DNA from: Bacteroidaceae bacterium
GTDB taxonomy: Bacteria; Bacteroidota; Bacteroidia; Bacteroidales; Bacteroidaceae
Assembly: GCA_017642425.1 (NCBI GenBank)
Contig: JAGCPB010000020.1
Span: 1 to 64,000, forward strand
Length of the DNA stretch: 64,000 nt
Direction: 5' to 3'
A program made the position numbers and the translations under genes. Below are positions 7,800 to 14,939 of this stretch, piece by piece. A model generated the notes under the pieces. That model was given only the letters and a program-made list of their open reading frames with translations, was not told where the DNA came from and ran no database searches. How positions within the stretch are numbered: position 1 is the stretch's first letter; each line of letters opens with the position of its first letter.

Positions 7800-8849
7800 T
7801 TATTTCTTTGCCTTGGCGCGCTGGGCGTTCAGGAAGTCAACCATCTTCTTGAGGTTCTCCTCAGTGTACATGGCACCGCCGCCGTGGCTGCCCTCTGGTA
7901 CGCGTACAATGTAGCTCTCCACGCCTGCCTTCTGCATCTCGTCATAGAGGTACTGGCTTACGCATGATGCTACTACAAAGTCTGCATCGCCGTGGAATAT
8001 GTAACCGGCAACATCATCCTTATCCAGGAAACCTGATGCGCTCAGAAGCATGAACTTGTCCTCGTTGCCCTCCTTGGGTGCGCCGATGAGGTTCTCCTCA
8101 GGGGTGTTACCTGCACCGCCGAATACCATTGCGTTACCGCACTCCATCTGAAGGAGCTCTGTGGGACCTGACCAGTCGCAGAAAGCGTTTACATAGCTTG
8201 ACTCCTTGGTGTAGGGGCCTACATTACCCTCGATGTCATACTCGGCTGTGCCGCGCTTGGCAACCTTTACGCCGTTTGACAGAGCGGTAACTGCACTCAG
8301 ATGACCACCTGATGAGAAACCTGATATTGCAATGAATGAGGTGTCGAATTTGTACTTGGCAGCGTTAGCGCGGATAAAGCGGATAACGGCCTTGATGTCG
8401 TTAACCTGAGCGGGCCACTTGCCGTCAGCAATTGAACGGTGGTTCGGGCAAACCACTGCATAACCGGCATTGAGAAGAGCTGCGCCGATAGTTCCTAAAT
8501 CAGCACCACCCTTACCGTTGTTGCTCTGCCATGCGCTACCGTAGATGTGTACAACTACAGGATATTTATCCTTAACCTCCTTGGGTAGATAGATGTCAAG
8601 ATTGTGATATACCTGACCGTCATCGCCGGCATAGTTGATGTCTGTGAATTTCTCGGAAGTCTCAACCTGGGCACCACCCTGAGGACCACCGAATCCGCCG
8701 AAACCACCGAATCCGCCTTGAGGCATTCCACCACCGAATCCGCCGAATCCGCCCTGAGGCATACCACCACCGAAACCACCGCCCGGGAACTGGGCAAAAC
8801 CTGTAAGCGACATCATAATAGCCGCTACGAGAAGAATGTTCTTTTTCAT
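7800..8849 (-). CDS. Secreted alpha/beta-hydrolase (esterase/lipase-like) with Gly/Pro/Gln-rich leader
   Basis: An exported hydrolase of 349 residues. A signal peptide (about 1-19) is followed by a low-complexity stretch to residue ~57 made of repeated GGFGG and GGMPQ units. The catalytic domain shows an oxyanion region HIYGSAWQSN, the nucleophile motif GFSSGG, an acid in HGDADFVV and a histidine in PEGSHGGG, as in the BD-FAE/carboxylesterase group. In relatives these enzymes remove acetyl or feruloyl groups from plant polysaccharides. The substrate here is not determinable. The gene is monocistronic, with its own -7 box and a shared downstream palindrome. Confidence 0.85.
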   Translation of the reverse strand: MKKNILLVAAIMMSLTGFAQFPGGGFGGGMPQGGFGGFGGGMPQGGFGGFGGFGGPQGGAQVETSEKFTDINYAGDDGQVYHNLDIYLPKEVKDKYPVVVHIYGSAWQSNNGKGGADLGTIGAALLNAGYAVVCPNHRSIADGKWPAQVNDIKAVIRFIRANAAKYKFDTSFIAISGFSSGGHLSAVTALSNGVKVAKRGTAEYDIEGNVGPYTKESSYVNAFCDWSGPTELLQMECGNAMVFGGAGNTPEENLIGAPKEGNEDKFMLLSASGFLDKDDVAGYIFHGDADFVVASCVSQYLYDEMQKAGVESYIVRVPEGSHGGGAMYTEENLKKMVDFLNAQRAKAKK

Positions 8850-8902
8850 TTTATAATGTATTTAAAAAGTAATGTTCCGTATATAATAACTTACAGGGAA
8901 AG

Positions 8903-8910
8903 CAAAGTTA
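8903..8910 (-). promoter_or_regulatory. -7 box of the esterase gene
   Basis: On the minus strand this reads TAACTTTG, matching TAnnTTTG, about 53 nt before the start codon. Confidence 0.5.
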
Positions 8911-8919
8911 AATTTTTTT

Positions 8920-9396
8920 TTAAAATAAGTAGTACAACATGATGCCCGATACCAGCAGTTTCATTCCTGTACCTATCAGAAAACCCAGGAAACATCCCAG
9001 TGCCGATTTAAGGGCATCGGCCGCAGATTTGTCCTCCTGAAACATCTCAGCCAGGAAAGCACCCAGAAGGCTGCACGGGATCATACCTATAGGTGTAAGG
9101 AAAATACCTATTATCATGCCTATGAGAGCACCTCTGCTGCCGGCTTTTGACCCGCCCGCCAGCTTGGTGACCTTAGCAGGAACGATATAATCAAGCACGG
9201 TGACGGCAATTGTAATTCCCAACCATATCAGCAGGAATGTGAGGGACATATCGGCCCCGCCCATACTGTGGCTGAGATATATGCACAGCAGGCCTATCCA
9301 GCTGAGAGGAGGCCCGGGCATGCCGGGAACGATACTGCCTATTATGCCCAGAATGCACAGGATGAAAGCAAGGACTATCAAAACAGTTGACAACAT
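8920..9396 (-). CDS. DUF456-family membrane protein
   Basis: A small integral membrane protein of 158 residues with about four to five hydrophobic helices. The N-terminal GIIGSIVPGMPGPPLSWIG motif and the central DYIVPAKVTKLAGGSKAGSRG loop are characteristic of DUF456. A Gly-rich repeated helix pair follows (GALIGMIIGIFLTPIGMIP). The molecular function of the family is unknown. It is divergent from the DUF3109 gene, sharing a 54-bp intergenic region that carries a promoter element for the other gene. Confidence 0.85.
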   Translation of the reverse strand: MLSTVLIVLAFILCILGIIGSIVPGMPGPPLSWIGLLCIYLSHSMGGADMSLTFLLIWLGITIAVTVLDYIVPAKVTKLAGGSKAGSRGALIGMIIGIFLTPIGMIPCSLLGAFLAEMFQEDKSAADALKSALGCFLGFLIGTGMKLLVSGIMLYYLF

Positions 9397-9435
9397 GATT
9401 TGTATAATTTGCCGCTAAGATAGCAATAAAATAAT

Positions 9436-9443
9436 TAATTTTG
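9436..9443 (+). promoter_or_regulatory. -7 box giving a near-leaderless DUF3109 transcript
   Basis: TAATTTTG (TAnnTTTG) ends only 7 nt before the ATG at 9451. Transcription would therefore start at or within a few bases of the start codon. Confidence 0.6.
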
Positions 9444-9450
9444 CCATTCG

Positions 9451-10032
9451 ATGGTACAGATACAAGACACTATAGTATCGCTCGATGTAATAACCAAGGA
9501 GTTCTGCTGTGACCTTAAGAAGTGCCACGGAGCCTGTTGTGTTGAGGGCGATGCCGGTGCACCTGTAACAGCTGATGAGATTGCTAAGATTGAGGAACTG
9601 CTGCCCAGGATAAAGGATATGCTGTCGGCCGATGCAATCAAGGCCATTGATGAGAAAGGCATTGCTTATCCTGACCCGGAGGGTGAACTAGTCACTCAGA
9701 TAGTTAACGGTAAGGATTGTGTCTTTACCTGTTATGATGACAACGGATGCTGCTATTGTGCCATAGAGAAAGCCTACCGTGATGGAAAGATAGGTTTCAT
9801 GAAACCGGTGTCATGCCACCTTTATCCCATCCGTGTAAAAAAGATAGGCCAGTACTGGGGGCTGAACTATGACCGCTGGGATGTGTGCCAGGCTGCTGTG
9901 ATTAAAGGACATAGAGAGCATATTCCGGTTTATAAGTGCCTCAAGGAGCCCCTTATTCGCAGGTTCGGGCAGGAGTGGTATGATGAGTTGGAACTTACCG
10001 TAAGTGAAATGAAAAAACAGAATATTATATGA
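9451..10032 (+). CDS. DUF3109 family cysteine-rich protein
   Basis: A 193-residue cytoplasmic protein conserved in Bacteroidetes. Cysteine clusters are FCCDLKKCHGACC (residues ~18-30), CVFTC and NGCCYC (~90-109), a single Cys in PVSCHLYP (~122) and further cysteines later. This arrangement resembles the YkgJ-type CxxCxxxCC families thought to bind Fe-S or zinc. No signal peptide is present. The function of the family is not established. The stop overlaps the start of the following lipoprotein gene by 4 nt (ATGA), so the two are probably translated from one message. Confidence 0.88.
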   Translation: MVQIQDTIVSLDVITKEFCCDLKKCHGACCVEGDAGAPVTADEIAKIEELLPRIKDMLSADAIKAIDEKGIAYPDPEGELVTQIVNGKDCVFTCYDDNGCCYCAIEKAYRDGKIGFMKPVSCHLYPIRVKKIGQYWGLNYDRWDVCQAAVIKGHREHIPVYKCLKEPLIRRFGQEWYDELELTVSEMKKQNII

Positions 10033-10811
10033 GGATTAAAAGAATCAGGATATTAAGTATGGCAGTCATTATGGCTGTATCTTTTACTGCCATGCTGACT
10101 TCATGCTCTGGCGGCAGATATCATGAATTGCCGTTCGGTGGCATGAACGGACACGTCCAGAAAGTGACTATATGGCACCTGATGCCCGAAATGTGGTATG
10201 CGGGCAACCGTGGAACTGATGTGATGTATGTAAACACATCCATCTATGATGTTTTTGGCAATGAGATAGGTTCGGCTGTGCTGGACAGTGCCGAGAGAGT
10301 AGTGGCGCAGGCTGAGAGTTACTTTGAGAACGGCGTGTGCGTTCGCAGTGTACAGAAAGCCGGAAACAGGACTGTGGCCCGTATCAGTCTGGTGTCAGAC
10401 AAGGATGGCGTTTTAGAGTACAACAAGGAGATGAACGGTAGTGTCATACGCATGACCGTTAAGGAGACCTCTTTTTTGCGCAGGCATAAATCTGTAGTGA
10501 CAGAGGACGGCAAGGTTACAACCATCAGCATAATAAAGACCGACAGGGACGGATATCCCGTCAAGATAATCACTACCGAACCGCAAACGGGAAACAAGAC
10601 CATTGAGACAAACAAGTTCGGAGACAATCACACTGTCATTGAGAAGCATGTTGTTACAATTAACGGTGAGGACGGAAAGAAGGAAGAGGAGATAACGTAT
10701 ACGGATTACGGTGACCTTGATGACCACGGCAACTGGAAGGATTGCCGCACTTATAATAAATTCCGTCTGCCTACAGAGGTCCTTTTCAGGGATTTTGAAT
10801 ATTGGGATTAA
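10029..10811 (+). CDS. Hypothetical lipoprotein
   Basis: A 260-residue lipoprotein. The signal peptide ends at MLTSC, with the lipid-bearing Cys at residue 26. The rest is beta-strand-rich with short repeated patterns such as YDVFGNEIG, KTDRDGYPVKI, TNKFGDN and DDHGNWKD. This resembles YD/RHS-like or DUF4595-type repeats of secreted Bacteroidetes proteins. I do not recognise a specific function. It is translationally coupled (ATGA overlap) to the DUF3109 gene. Its 3' end contains the -33 element of the next tRNA promoter. Confidence 0.75.
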   Translation: MRIKRIRILSMAVIMAVSFTAMLTSCSGGRYHELPFGGMNGHVQKVTIWHLMPEMWYAGNRGTDVMYVNTSIYDVFGNEIGSAVLDSAERVVAQAESYFENGVCVRSVQKAGNRTVARISLVSDKDGVLEYNKEMNGSVIRMTVKETSFLRRHKSVVTEDGKVTTISIIKTDRDGYPVKIITTEPQTGNKTIETNKFGDNHTVIEKHVVTINGEDGKKEEEITYTDYGDLDDHGNWKDCRTYNKFRLPTEVLFRDFEYWD

Positions 10812-10824
10812 AGTAGTATCTTTG
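10794..10824 (+). promoter_or_regulatory. Promoter of tRNA-Val(CAC)
   Basis: The -33 TTTG (10794-10797) and the -7 TATCTTTG (10817-10824) are separated by 19 bp, a full match to the Bacteroidetes consensus. The -33 element lies inside the preceding coding region. Confidence 0.8.
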
Positions 10825-10841
10825 TGGTGCTTTAAAAGCAT

Positions 10842-10916
10842 GTTTCGTTAGCTCAGCCGGTTCAGAGCGCTTGCTTCACACGCAAGAGGTCCGCGGTTCG
10901 AATCCGCGACGAAACA
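10842..10916 (+). tRNA. tRNA-Val (anticodon CAC)
   Basis: A 75-nt cloverleaf with acceptor strands GTTTCGT/ACGAAAC, an anticodon stem CTTGC/GCAAG with loop TTCACAC (CAC, reads GUG), and a T arm GCGG-TTCGAAT-CCGC. No CCA is encoded. It is similar in body to the GAC isoacceptor at 2824. Confidence 0.95.
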
Positions 10917-10969
10917 CAAAGAGGCCCGGATTTTTCCGAGCCTCTTTGTGTTTCGTCGCGGATCCGAAC
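10896..10969 (+). terminator. tRNA-Val(CAC) terminator with inverted copy of the tRNA 3' half
   Basis: The core hairpin pairs AAAGAGGC-CGG with CCG-GCCTCTTT around 10918-10947. Pairing continues outward: 10948-10969 is the reverse complement of the acceptor 3' strand and T arm (from 10896), with one mismatch. Weaker similarity to the variable region runs to about 10980. Confidence 0.88.
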
Positions 10970-10982
10970 TCGCGAACCTCGG

Positions 10983-11016
10983 GACCTTTTTTTATTTCGC
11001 TACGCGAAAGCGCTCC
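10983..11016 (+). repeat. Element shared downstream of both tRNA-Val genes (copy 2)
   Basis: It resembles 2949-2985, with GACCTT, a T-run, ATTTCGCTA, CGCGAAA and a final CTCC. It differs by a few small gaps. It sits in the same place relative to its tRNA. Confidence 0.6.
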
Positions 11017-11280
11017 ATTTCATTTCGCTTGGCGGCCCTCCGGGACCGCGTTCTCGCTCCAAGCATTCGCTCGCCCCAATACGTTTGAACCTGGAATGGT
11101 TCTTTATTGTAAGATGTAGATTGCAAACGGGGTTAAAATTGTATAATAGTGGTAATATTATGTGCTCTAAAAAGTTGACGGCGTTACAATGAGGCTGGGA
11201 AATGAGTAATTTCGCGGCCGAAAACGAAAAGAAGTGTATTAACTGTCGGTAACTGGCCGGCAAAAACAGATGTCAACTTT
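11017..11280. other. Intergenic region before the SulP gene
   Basis: No gene is seen. A GC-rich part (11020-11080) holds an inverted repeat CGCTTGG/CCAAGC (11026-11064). A TAATTTCG at 11207-11214 may be a variant -7 box, since the same octamer precedes parC. The rest shows nothing recognisable. Confidence 0.4.
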
Positions 11281-12957
11281 ATGAATCTTAAGGGATTTCA
11301 ACCCAAACTGTTCTCTACTCTTAAGAACGGTTATGACAAGCAAACTCTTGTTCAGGACCTGCTTGCAGGTGTAATTGTAGGTATAGTGGCTCTGCCGCTT
11401 GCCATCGCGTTCGGTATCGCATCAGGAGCCACTCCCGAGGCGGGCATTCTCACTGCCATCGTGGCAGGTTTCATCATCTCTTTCCTGGGCGGAAGCAAGG
11501 TGCAGATAGGCGGACCTACAGGTGCGTTCATTGTGATTGTGTACGGTATCATACAGGATTATGGTATGAGCGGACTGTGCATTGCCACATTCATGGCCGG
11601 CGCATTCCTGATTCTTATGGGTGTGCTGCACCTGGGTACTATTATAAAGTACATTCCTTACCCCATTGTGGTGGGCTTTACAAGCGGTATCGCGCTTACA
11701 ATATTTGCCACCCAGATAAAGGACCTGTTCGGACTCCAGATTGAGAGTGTACCGGCCGGTTTCATAGACAAGTGGGTGGTATATTTCCAGCATTTTGATA
11801 CCGTCAGTTGGTGGTCACTGCTTATAGGCGTGGGCAGCATACTGCTTATTGTTTTTACTCCCAAGATAAGCCGAAAGATTCCTGGATCACTGGTGGCAAT
11901 CATCATAATGACAGTTGTATGCCTTATTCTGCGCGGTGTGGGCGTTGAGGGTATAGAGACTATCGGTGACCGGTTCTCAATCTCAACTGAGCTGCCGCAG
12001 GCCGAAGTCCCCAAGATAAACTGGGACAGCATTACCCGTTTGGCTCAGCCTGCAATGGTTATTGCTATGCTGGGCGCAATAGAGTCACTGCTCTCTGCAG
12101 CTGTGGCTGACGGTGTGATTGGTGACCGTCATGACAGCAACCAGGAACTTGTGGCCCAGGGAATTGCCAATATGGTATCACCCCTGATAGGCGGCATACC
12201 TGCAACCGGTGCAATTGCAAGAACCATGACCAACATAAACAACGGCGGACGTACACCTGTGGCAGGAATCGCCCACGCCGTTGTACTGGCTTTAATCTAC
12301 CTCTTCCTTATGCCGCTTGTCAAGTTCATTCCTATGGCTTGCCTGGCAGGTATTCTGGTGGTGGTATCATATAATATGAGTGAGTGGCGCAGTTTCAGGG
12401 CCATTCTCCGCAATCCCAAGTCCGATATAATCGTGCTGCTGGTTACATTCTTCCTGACCGTTATTTTCGATCTGACTGTGGCTATTGAGGTTGGCGTTCT
12501 GATTGCCTGCCTGCTCTGCATGAAGCGTATGGCCGAGACAACCAACGTCTCTGTGCTGAGTGATGAGATAGATCCCAATGCTGACAGCGATGTGATGGGT
12601 AACCTGGATCACCTGACAATTCCTGAAGGCGTTAAGGTGTATGAGATCAATGGACCGTACTTCTTTGGAATAGGCAACAAGTTTGAGGAGATGATGGGCG
12701 ATATGGGCGGTCGCGCCAAGGTGCGTATCATCCGTATGCGTAAGGTCCCGTTCATTGACTCAACCGGTGTACACAACCTGCAGAATATGTGCCGCATGTG
12801 CTCCCAGATGGGTGTGAAAGTAGTTCTTTCCGGAGTAAATCCCAAGGTGATGAAAGTGATAGAGGATGCCGGAATGGATGACGTAGTTGGCAAAGAAAAC
12901 ATCTGCAGCCACATCAATATCGCGCTTAAGCGCGCCGAAGAAATCCTTGCTAATTAA
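11281..12957 (+). CDS. SulP-family anion transporter with STAS domain
   Basis: A 558-residue inner-membrane anion transporter (SLC26/SulP), of normal length. About 12-14 hydrophobic helices occupy residues 25-430. The family signature region IGGPTGAFIVIVYGII appears near residue 80, and AIARTMTNINNGGRTPVAGI near 310. A C-terminal STAS domain (about 440-550) contains the strand-loop FIDSTGVHNLQ. Members carry sulfate, bicarbonate or dicarboxylates, and the substrate cannot be assigned here. The gene stands alone between tRNA-Val and the dcw operon, and a strong palindrome follows the stop. Confidence 0.93.
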   Translation: MNLKGFQPKLFSTLKNGYDKQTLVQDLLAGVIVGIVALPLAIAFGIASGATPEAGILTAIVAGFIISFLGGSKVQIGGPTGAFIVIVYGIIQDYGMSGLCIATFMAGAFLILMGVLHLGTIIKYIPYPIVVGFTSGIALTIFATQIKDLFGLQIESVPAGFIDKWVVYFQHFDTVSWWSLLIGVGSILLIVFTPKISRKIPGSLVAIIIMTVVCLILRGVGVEGIETIGDRFSISTELPQAEVPKINWDSITRLAQPAMVIAMLGAIESLLSAAVADGVIGDRHDSNQELVAQGIANMVSPLIGGIPATGAIARTMTNINNGGRTPVAGIAHAVVLALIYLFLMPLVKFIPMACLAGILVVVSYNMSEWRSFRAILRNPKSDIIVLLVTFFLTVIFDLTVAIEVGVLIACLLCMKRMAETTNVSVLSDEIDPNADSDVMGNLDHLTIPEGVKVYEINGPYFFGIGNKFEEMMGDMGGRAKVRIIRMRKVPFIDSTGVHNLQNMCRMCSQMGVKVVLSGVNPKVMKVIEDAGMDDVVGKENICSHINIALKRAEEILAN

Positions 12958-12978
12958 GCTGCGGCTCGCGACTTATAC

Positions 12979-13028
12979 GGGGACGGTTCCTGATGTGCTC
13001 TTTCAAGGGCACATCAGGAACCGTCCCC
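12979..13028. repeat. Second GGGGACGGTTC palindrome, after the SulP gene
   Basis: Perfect 20-bp arms GGGGACGGTTCCTGATGTGC (12979-12998) and its complement (13009-13028), with a short loop that pairs further (CTT/AAG). The outer core is identical to that of the palindrome at 7726-7736, but the inner sequence differs. It could act as the SulP terminator and insulate the dcw promoter. Confidence 0.78.
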
Positions 13029-13152
13029 TTTCAGTATATCAACAACTTGCTAAACTACCCAAAAGCACCACTTTAAACATCTGTAGCTAATATCTTAATC
13101 ATCAGCCAGCTGAGTTATTAACAGCCGGTTAAAAACTTTTTTAAATAAAAAG

Positions 13153-13177
13153 TGGGGAAAAGTGGGTGAAAGTGGAG
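13153..13177 (+). promoter_or_regulatory. MraZ operator: three 10-bp-spaced TGGNN boxes
   Basis: TGGGG (13153), TGGGT (13163) and TGGAG (13173) each begin exactly 10 bp apart. This matches the TGGGN-N5 direct repeats bound by MraZ in other bacteria. Box 2 falls where the -33 element of the dcw promoter should be, so binding would block transcription. Confidence 0.85.
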
Positions 13178-13187
13178 TGAAAAGTTA

Positions 13188-13195
13188 TAACTTTG
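13188..13195 (+). promoter_or_regulatory. -7 box of the dcw operon
   Basis: TAACTTTG matches TAnnTTTG and lies 26 nt before the mraZ ATG. No other promoter of this quality is seen before ftsZ ends, so this probably drives the entire cluster. Confidence 0.7.
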
Positions 13196-13221
13196 AAACC
13201 GAATATCGATTATAGGCAAAA

Positions 13222-13680
13222 ATGAGTTTCATAGGACAGTTCCCAGTGCGTCTGGATGCCAAGAACAGGGCATTCATGCCGGCAGGATTCCGCCGTATCC
13301 TACAGCAGCAGGAGGGTGGGCAGACTCTGGTGGTGCGCAAGGATTACTTTGAGAACTGTCTTGTGGTTTATCCCGCCACACAGTGGAGGGAGGAGATTGC
13401 CGGGGTGCGTGCACGTCTGAACCGTTTTGACGGAAACCAACAGATGGTGTATCGTAAACTGGTGTCGGAGGCTCAGGAGGTGCAGTTGGACAGTAATGGC
13501 CGTCTGCTTCTGCCCAAAGCGTTACTCGACAAGGTGGGGATAAAGCAGGATGCCCTTTTTGTGGGCATGGAGCAGACCATAGAGATATGGAATCCCGATG
13601 TGGCAGCAGGTGCTGGAGAGCAACCCTTCATGAGTGACAGCGAGTTTGCCGATAGTCTGAAAAAATTCATGACTGAGTGA
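13222..13680 (+). CDS. mraZ: Transcriptional regulator MraZ
   Basis: A 152-residue DNA-binding protein of the SpoVT-AbrB fold that represses its own dcw operon in characterised bacteria. Two tandem half-repeats are visible: the first starts FPVRLDAKNRAFMPAGFRR, the second VQLDSNGRLLLPKALLDK. Length is normal. It heads the cluster, 44 nt downstream of the three TGGNN boxes it is expected to bind. The next gene, rsmH, begins 25 nt after the stop at a GTG codon. Confidence 0.95.
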   Translation: MSFIGQFPVRLDAKNRAFMPAGFRRILQQQEGGQTLVVRKDYFENCLVVYPATQWREEIAGVRARLNRFDGNQQMVYRKLVSEAQEVQLDSNGRLLLPKALLDKVGIKQDALFVGMEQTIEIWNPDVAAGAGEQPFMSDSEFADSLKKFMTE

Positions 13681-13705
13681 TACGCACTATATACATAACA
13701 GGCAA

Positions 13706-14614
13706 GTGGACACAAGCGGGACATATCATGTGCCGGTTCTTCTCAAACAGAGCGTAGAAGGGCTTGTTGCAGACCCTGACGGGGTCTATGTGGATGCCAC
13801 ATTCGGTGGTGGCGGCCACTCACGCGAAATAGTGTCCAGACTCAGCAATAAAGGTCATCTGTATGGTTTTGACCAGGATGCCGATGCCATGAAAAACGTG
13901 ATTGATGACAGACGTTTCACGTTCGTATATTCCAATTTCCGCTACATGCGCAATTTCATGCGCTGGTACGGCCACGACAAGGTGAGCGGTATCCTGGCCG
14001 ATCTGGGTGTTTCATGGCATCACTTTGATGACAGTACACGCGGATTCTCGTTCCGTTTTGAGGGCCCCATAGATATGCGCATGAACCAGAAGGAGGGAAT
14101 CAAGGCGTCGGATATTCTGAATGACTACCCCGAGGAACGCCTGGCTCAGTTGTTCTGGCTGTACGGGGAGCTGCAGAACGGACGCCAGTTGGCACAGGCT
14201 ATAGGGCGTGCACGCAAGAACTCACGTCTTGAAACCGTGACTCAGTTGTTGGATGCTGTCCGTCCGGTAATAGGCCGCGAGCGTGAGAAGAAGGATACCG
14301 CCAAACTATTCCAGGCATTGCGTATGGAGGTGAACCATGAGGTGGATGCGTTACGTGAAATGCTTGAAAGTTCGGTGCAGTTGCTTGACAAAGGCGGTCG
14401 TCTGGTGGTGATAACATACCACTCCATAGAGGACCGTATGGTCAAGAACCTGATGAAGAGCGGAAACATAGAGGGTGAGATAAAGACTGATTTCTACGGA
14501 AACCGTGAGACGCCGTTCAAGGCAATAGGCAAACCTATTGTGCCCGATGCCGCCGAACAGGCAGCAAACCCGCGTTCACGCAGTGCCAAACTTAGAATAG
14601 CCCAAAAGAACTGA
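13706..14614 (+). CDS. rsmH: 16S rRNA m4C1402 methyltransferase RsmH
   Basis: This enzyme transfers a methyl from SAM to N4 of C1402 in 16S rRNA, tuning the P site. It is 302 residues long, the usual size. Features are the N-terminal YHVPVLLKQSVEGL, the SAM-binding loop DATFGGGGHSREI (about residues 28-40), ILADLGVSWHHFD and the C-terminal PRSRSAKLRIAQK. The start must be GTG 13706, because no in-frame ATG lies between the mraZ stop and the conserved N-terminus. The following ftsL-like gene starts 1 nt after the stop. Confidence 0.95.
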   Translation: MDTSGTYHVPVLLKQSVEGLVADPDGVYVDATFGGGGHSREIVSRLSNKGHLYGFDQDADAMKNVIDDRRFTFVYSNFRYMRNFMRWYGHDKVSGILADLGVSWHHFDDSTRGFSFRFEGPIDMRMNQKEGIKASDILNDYPEERLAQLFWLYGELQNGRQLAQAIGRARKNSRLETVTQLLDAVRPVIGREREKKDTAKLFQALRMEVNHEVDALREMLESSVQLLDKGGRLVVITYHSIEDRMVKNLMKSGNIEGEIKTDFYGNRETPFKAIGKPIVPDAAEQAANPRSRSAKLRIAQKN

Positions 14615-14615
14615 T

Positions 14616-14939
14616 ATGGAAGACAGCAATATTAACGCAACACCAAAAAGGAAGGGTTTCATGAACTCCATGCCTGATTTTATCCAGCGCAACTTCTGGC
14701 TGCTGGTGGAGGTGTTGGTATGCGTGATCTTCTACATCGGAAACCGTTATGCCTATCAGCGTGACCAGGCGTATGCAGAGAGACTGAGACGTGACCTTGT
14801 GGATATGGAGTACCAGACTCTCAACACGACAAGTGACGTATCGGCCAAAAGCAAGCCGTCATACATAGAGAATGTTGCGACCAGAAACGGCTCTGGTCTC
14901 CAGCCCACAACAGAACCGCCGTTCCTTCTGCCCAAATGA
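14616..14939 (+). CDS. ftsL: FtsL-like divisome protein
   Basis: A 107-residue bitopic membrane protein with a cytoplasmic N-terminus (about 1-27), one membrane helix (about 28-44, NFWLLVEVLVCVIFYIG) and a short periplasmic helix. It lies exactly where ftsL stands in dcw clusters, between rsmH and ftsI. FtsL proteins are poorly conserved, so the call rests on position, size and topology; Bacteroidetes versions form their own family. It is expected to form the FtsQLB-type scaffold. Its stop overlaps the ftsI start by 4 nt (ATGA). Confidence 0.8.
   Translation: MEDSNINATPKRKGFMNSMPDFIQRNFWLLVEVLVCVIFYIGNRYAYQRDQAYAERLRRDLVDMEYQTLNTTSDVSAKSKPSYIENVATRNGSGLQPTTEPPFLLPK

Noticed and set aside
10871..11119. 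Open frame over tRNA-Val(CAC) and downstream repeats
   Set aside because: Same reason: it overlaps the tRNA and mirror repeat and lacks any recognisable domain.
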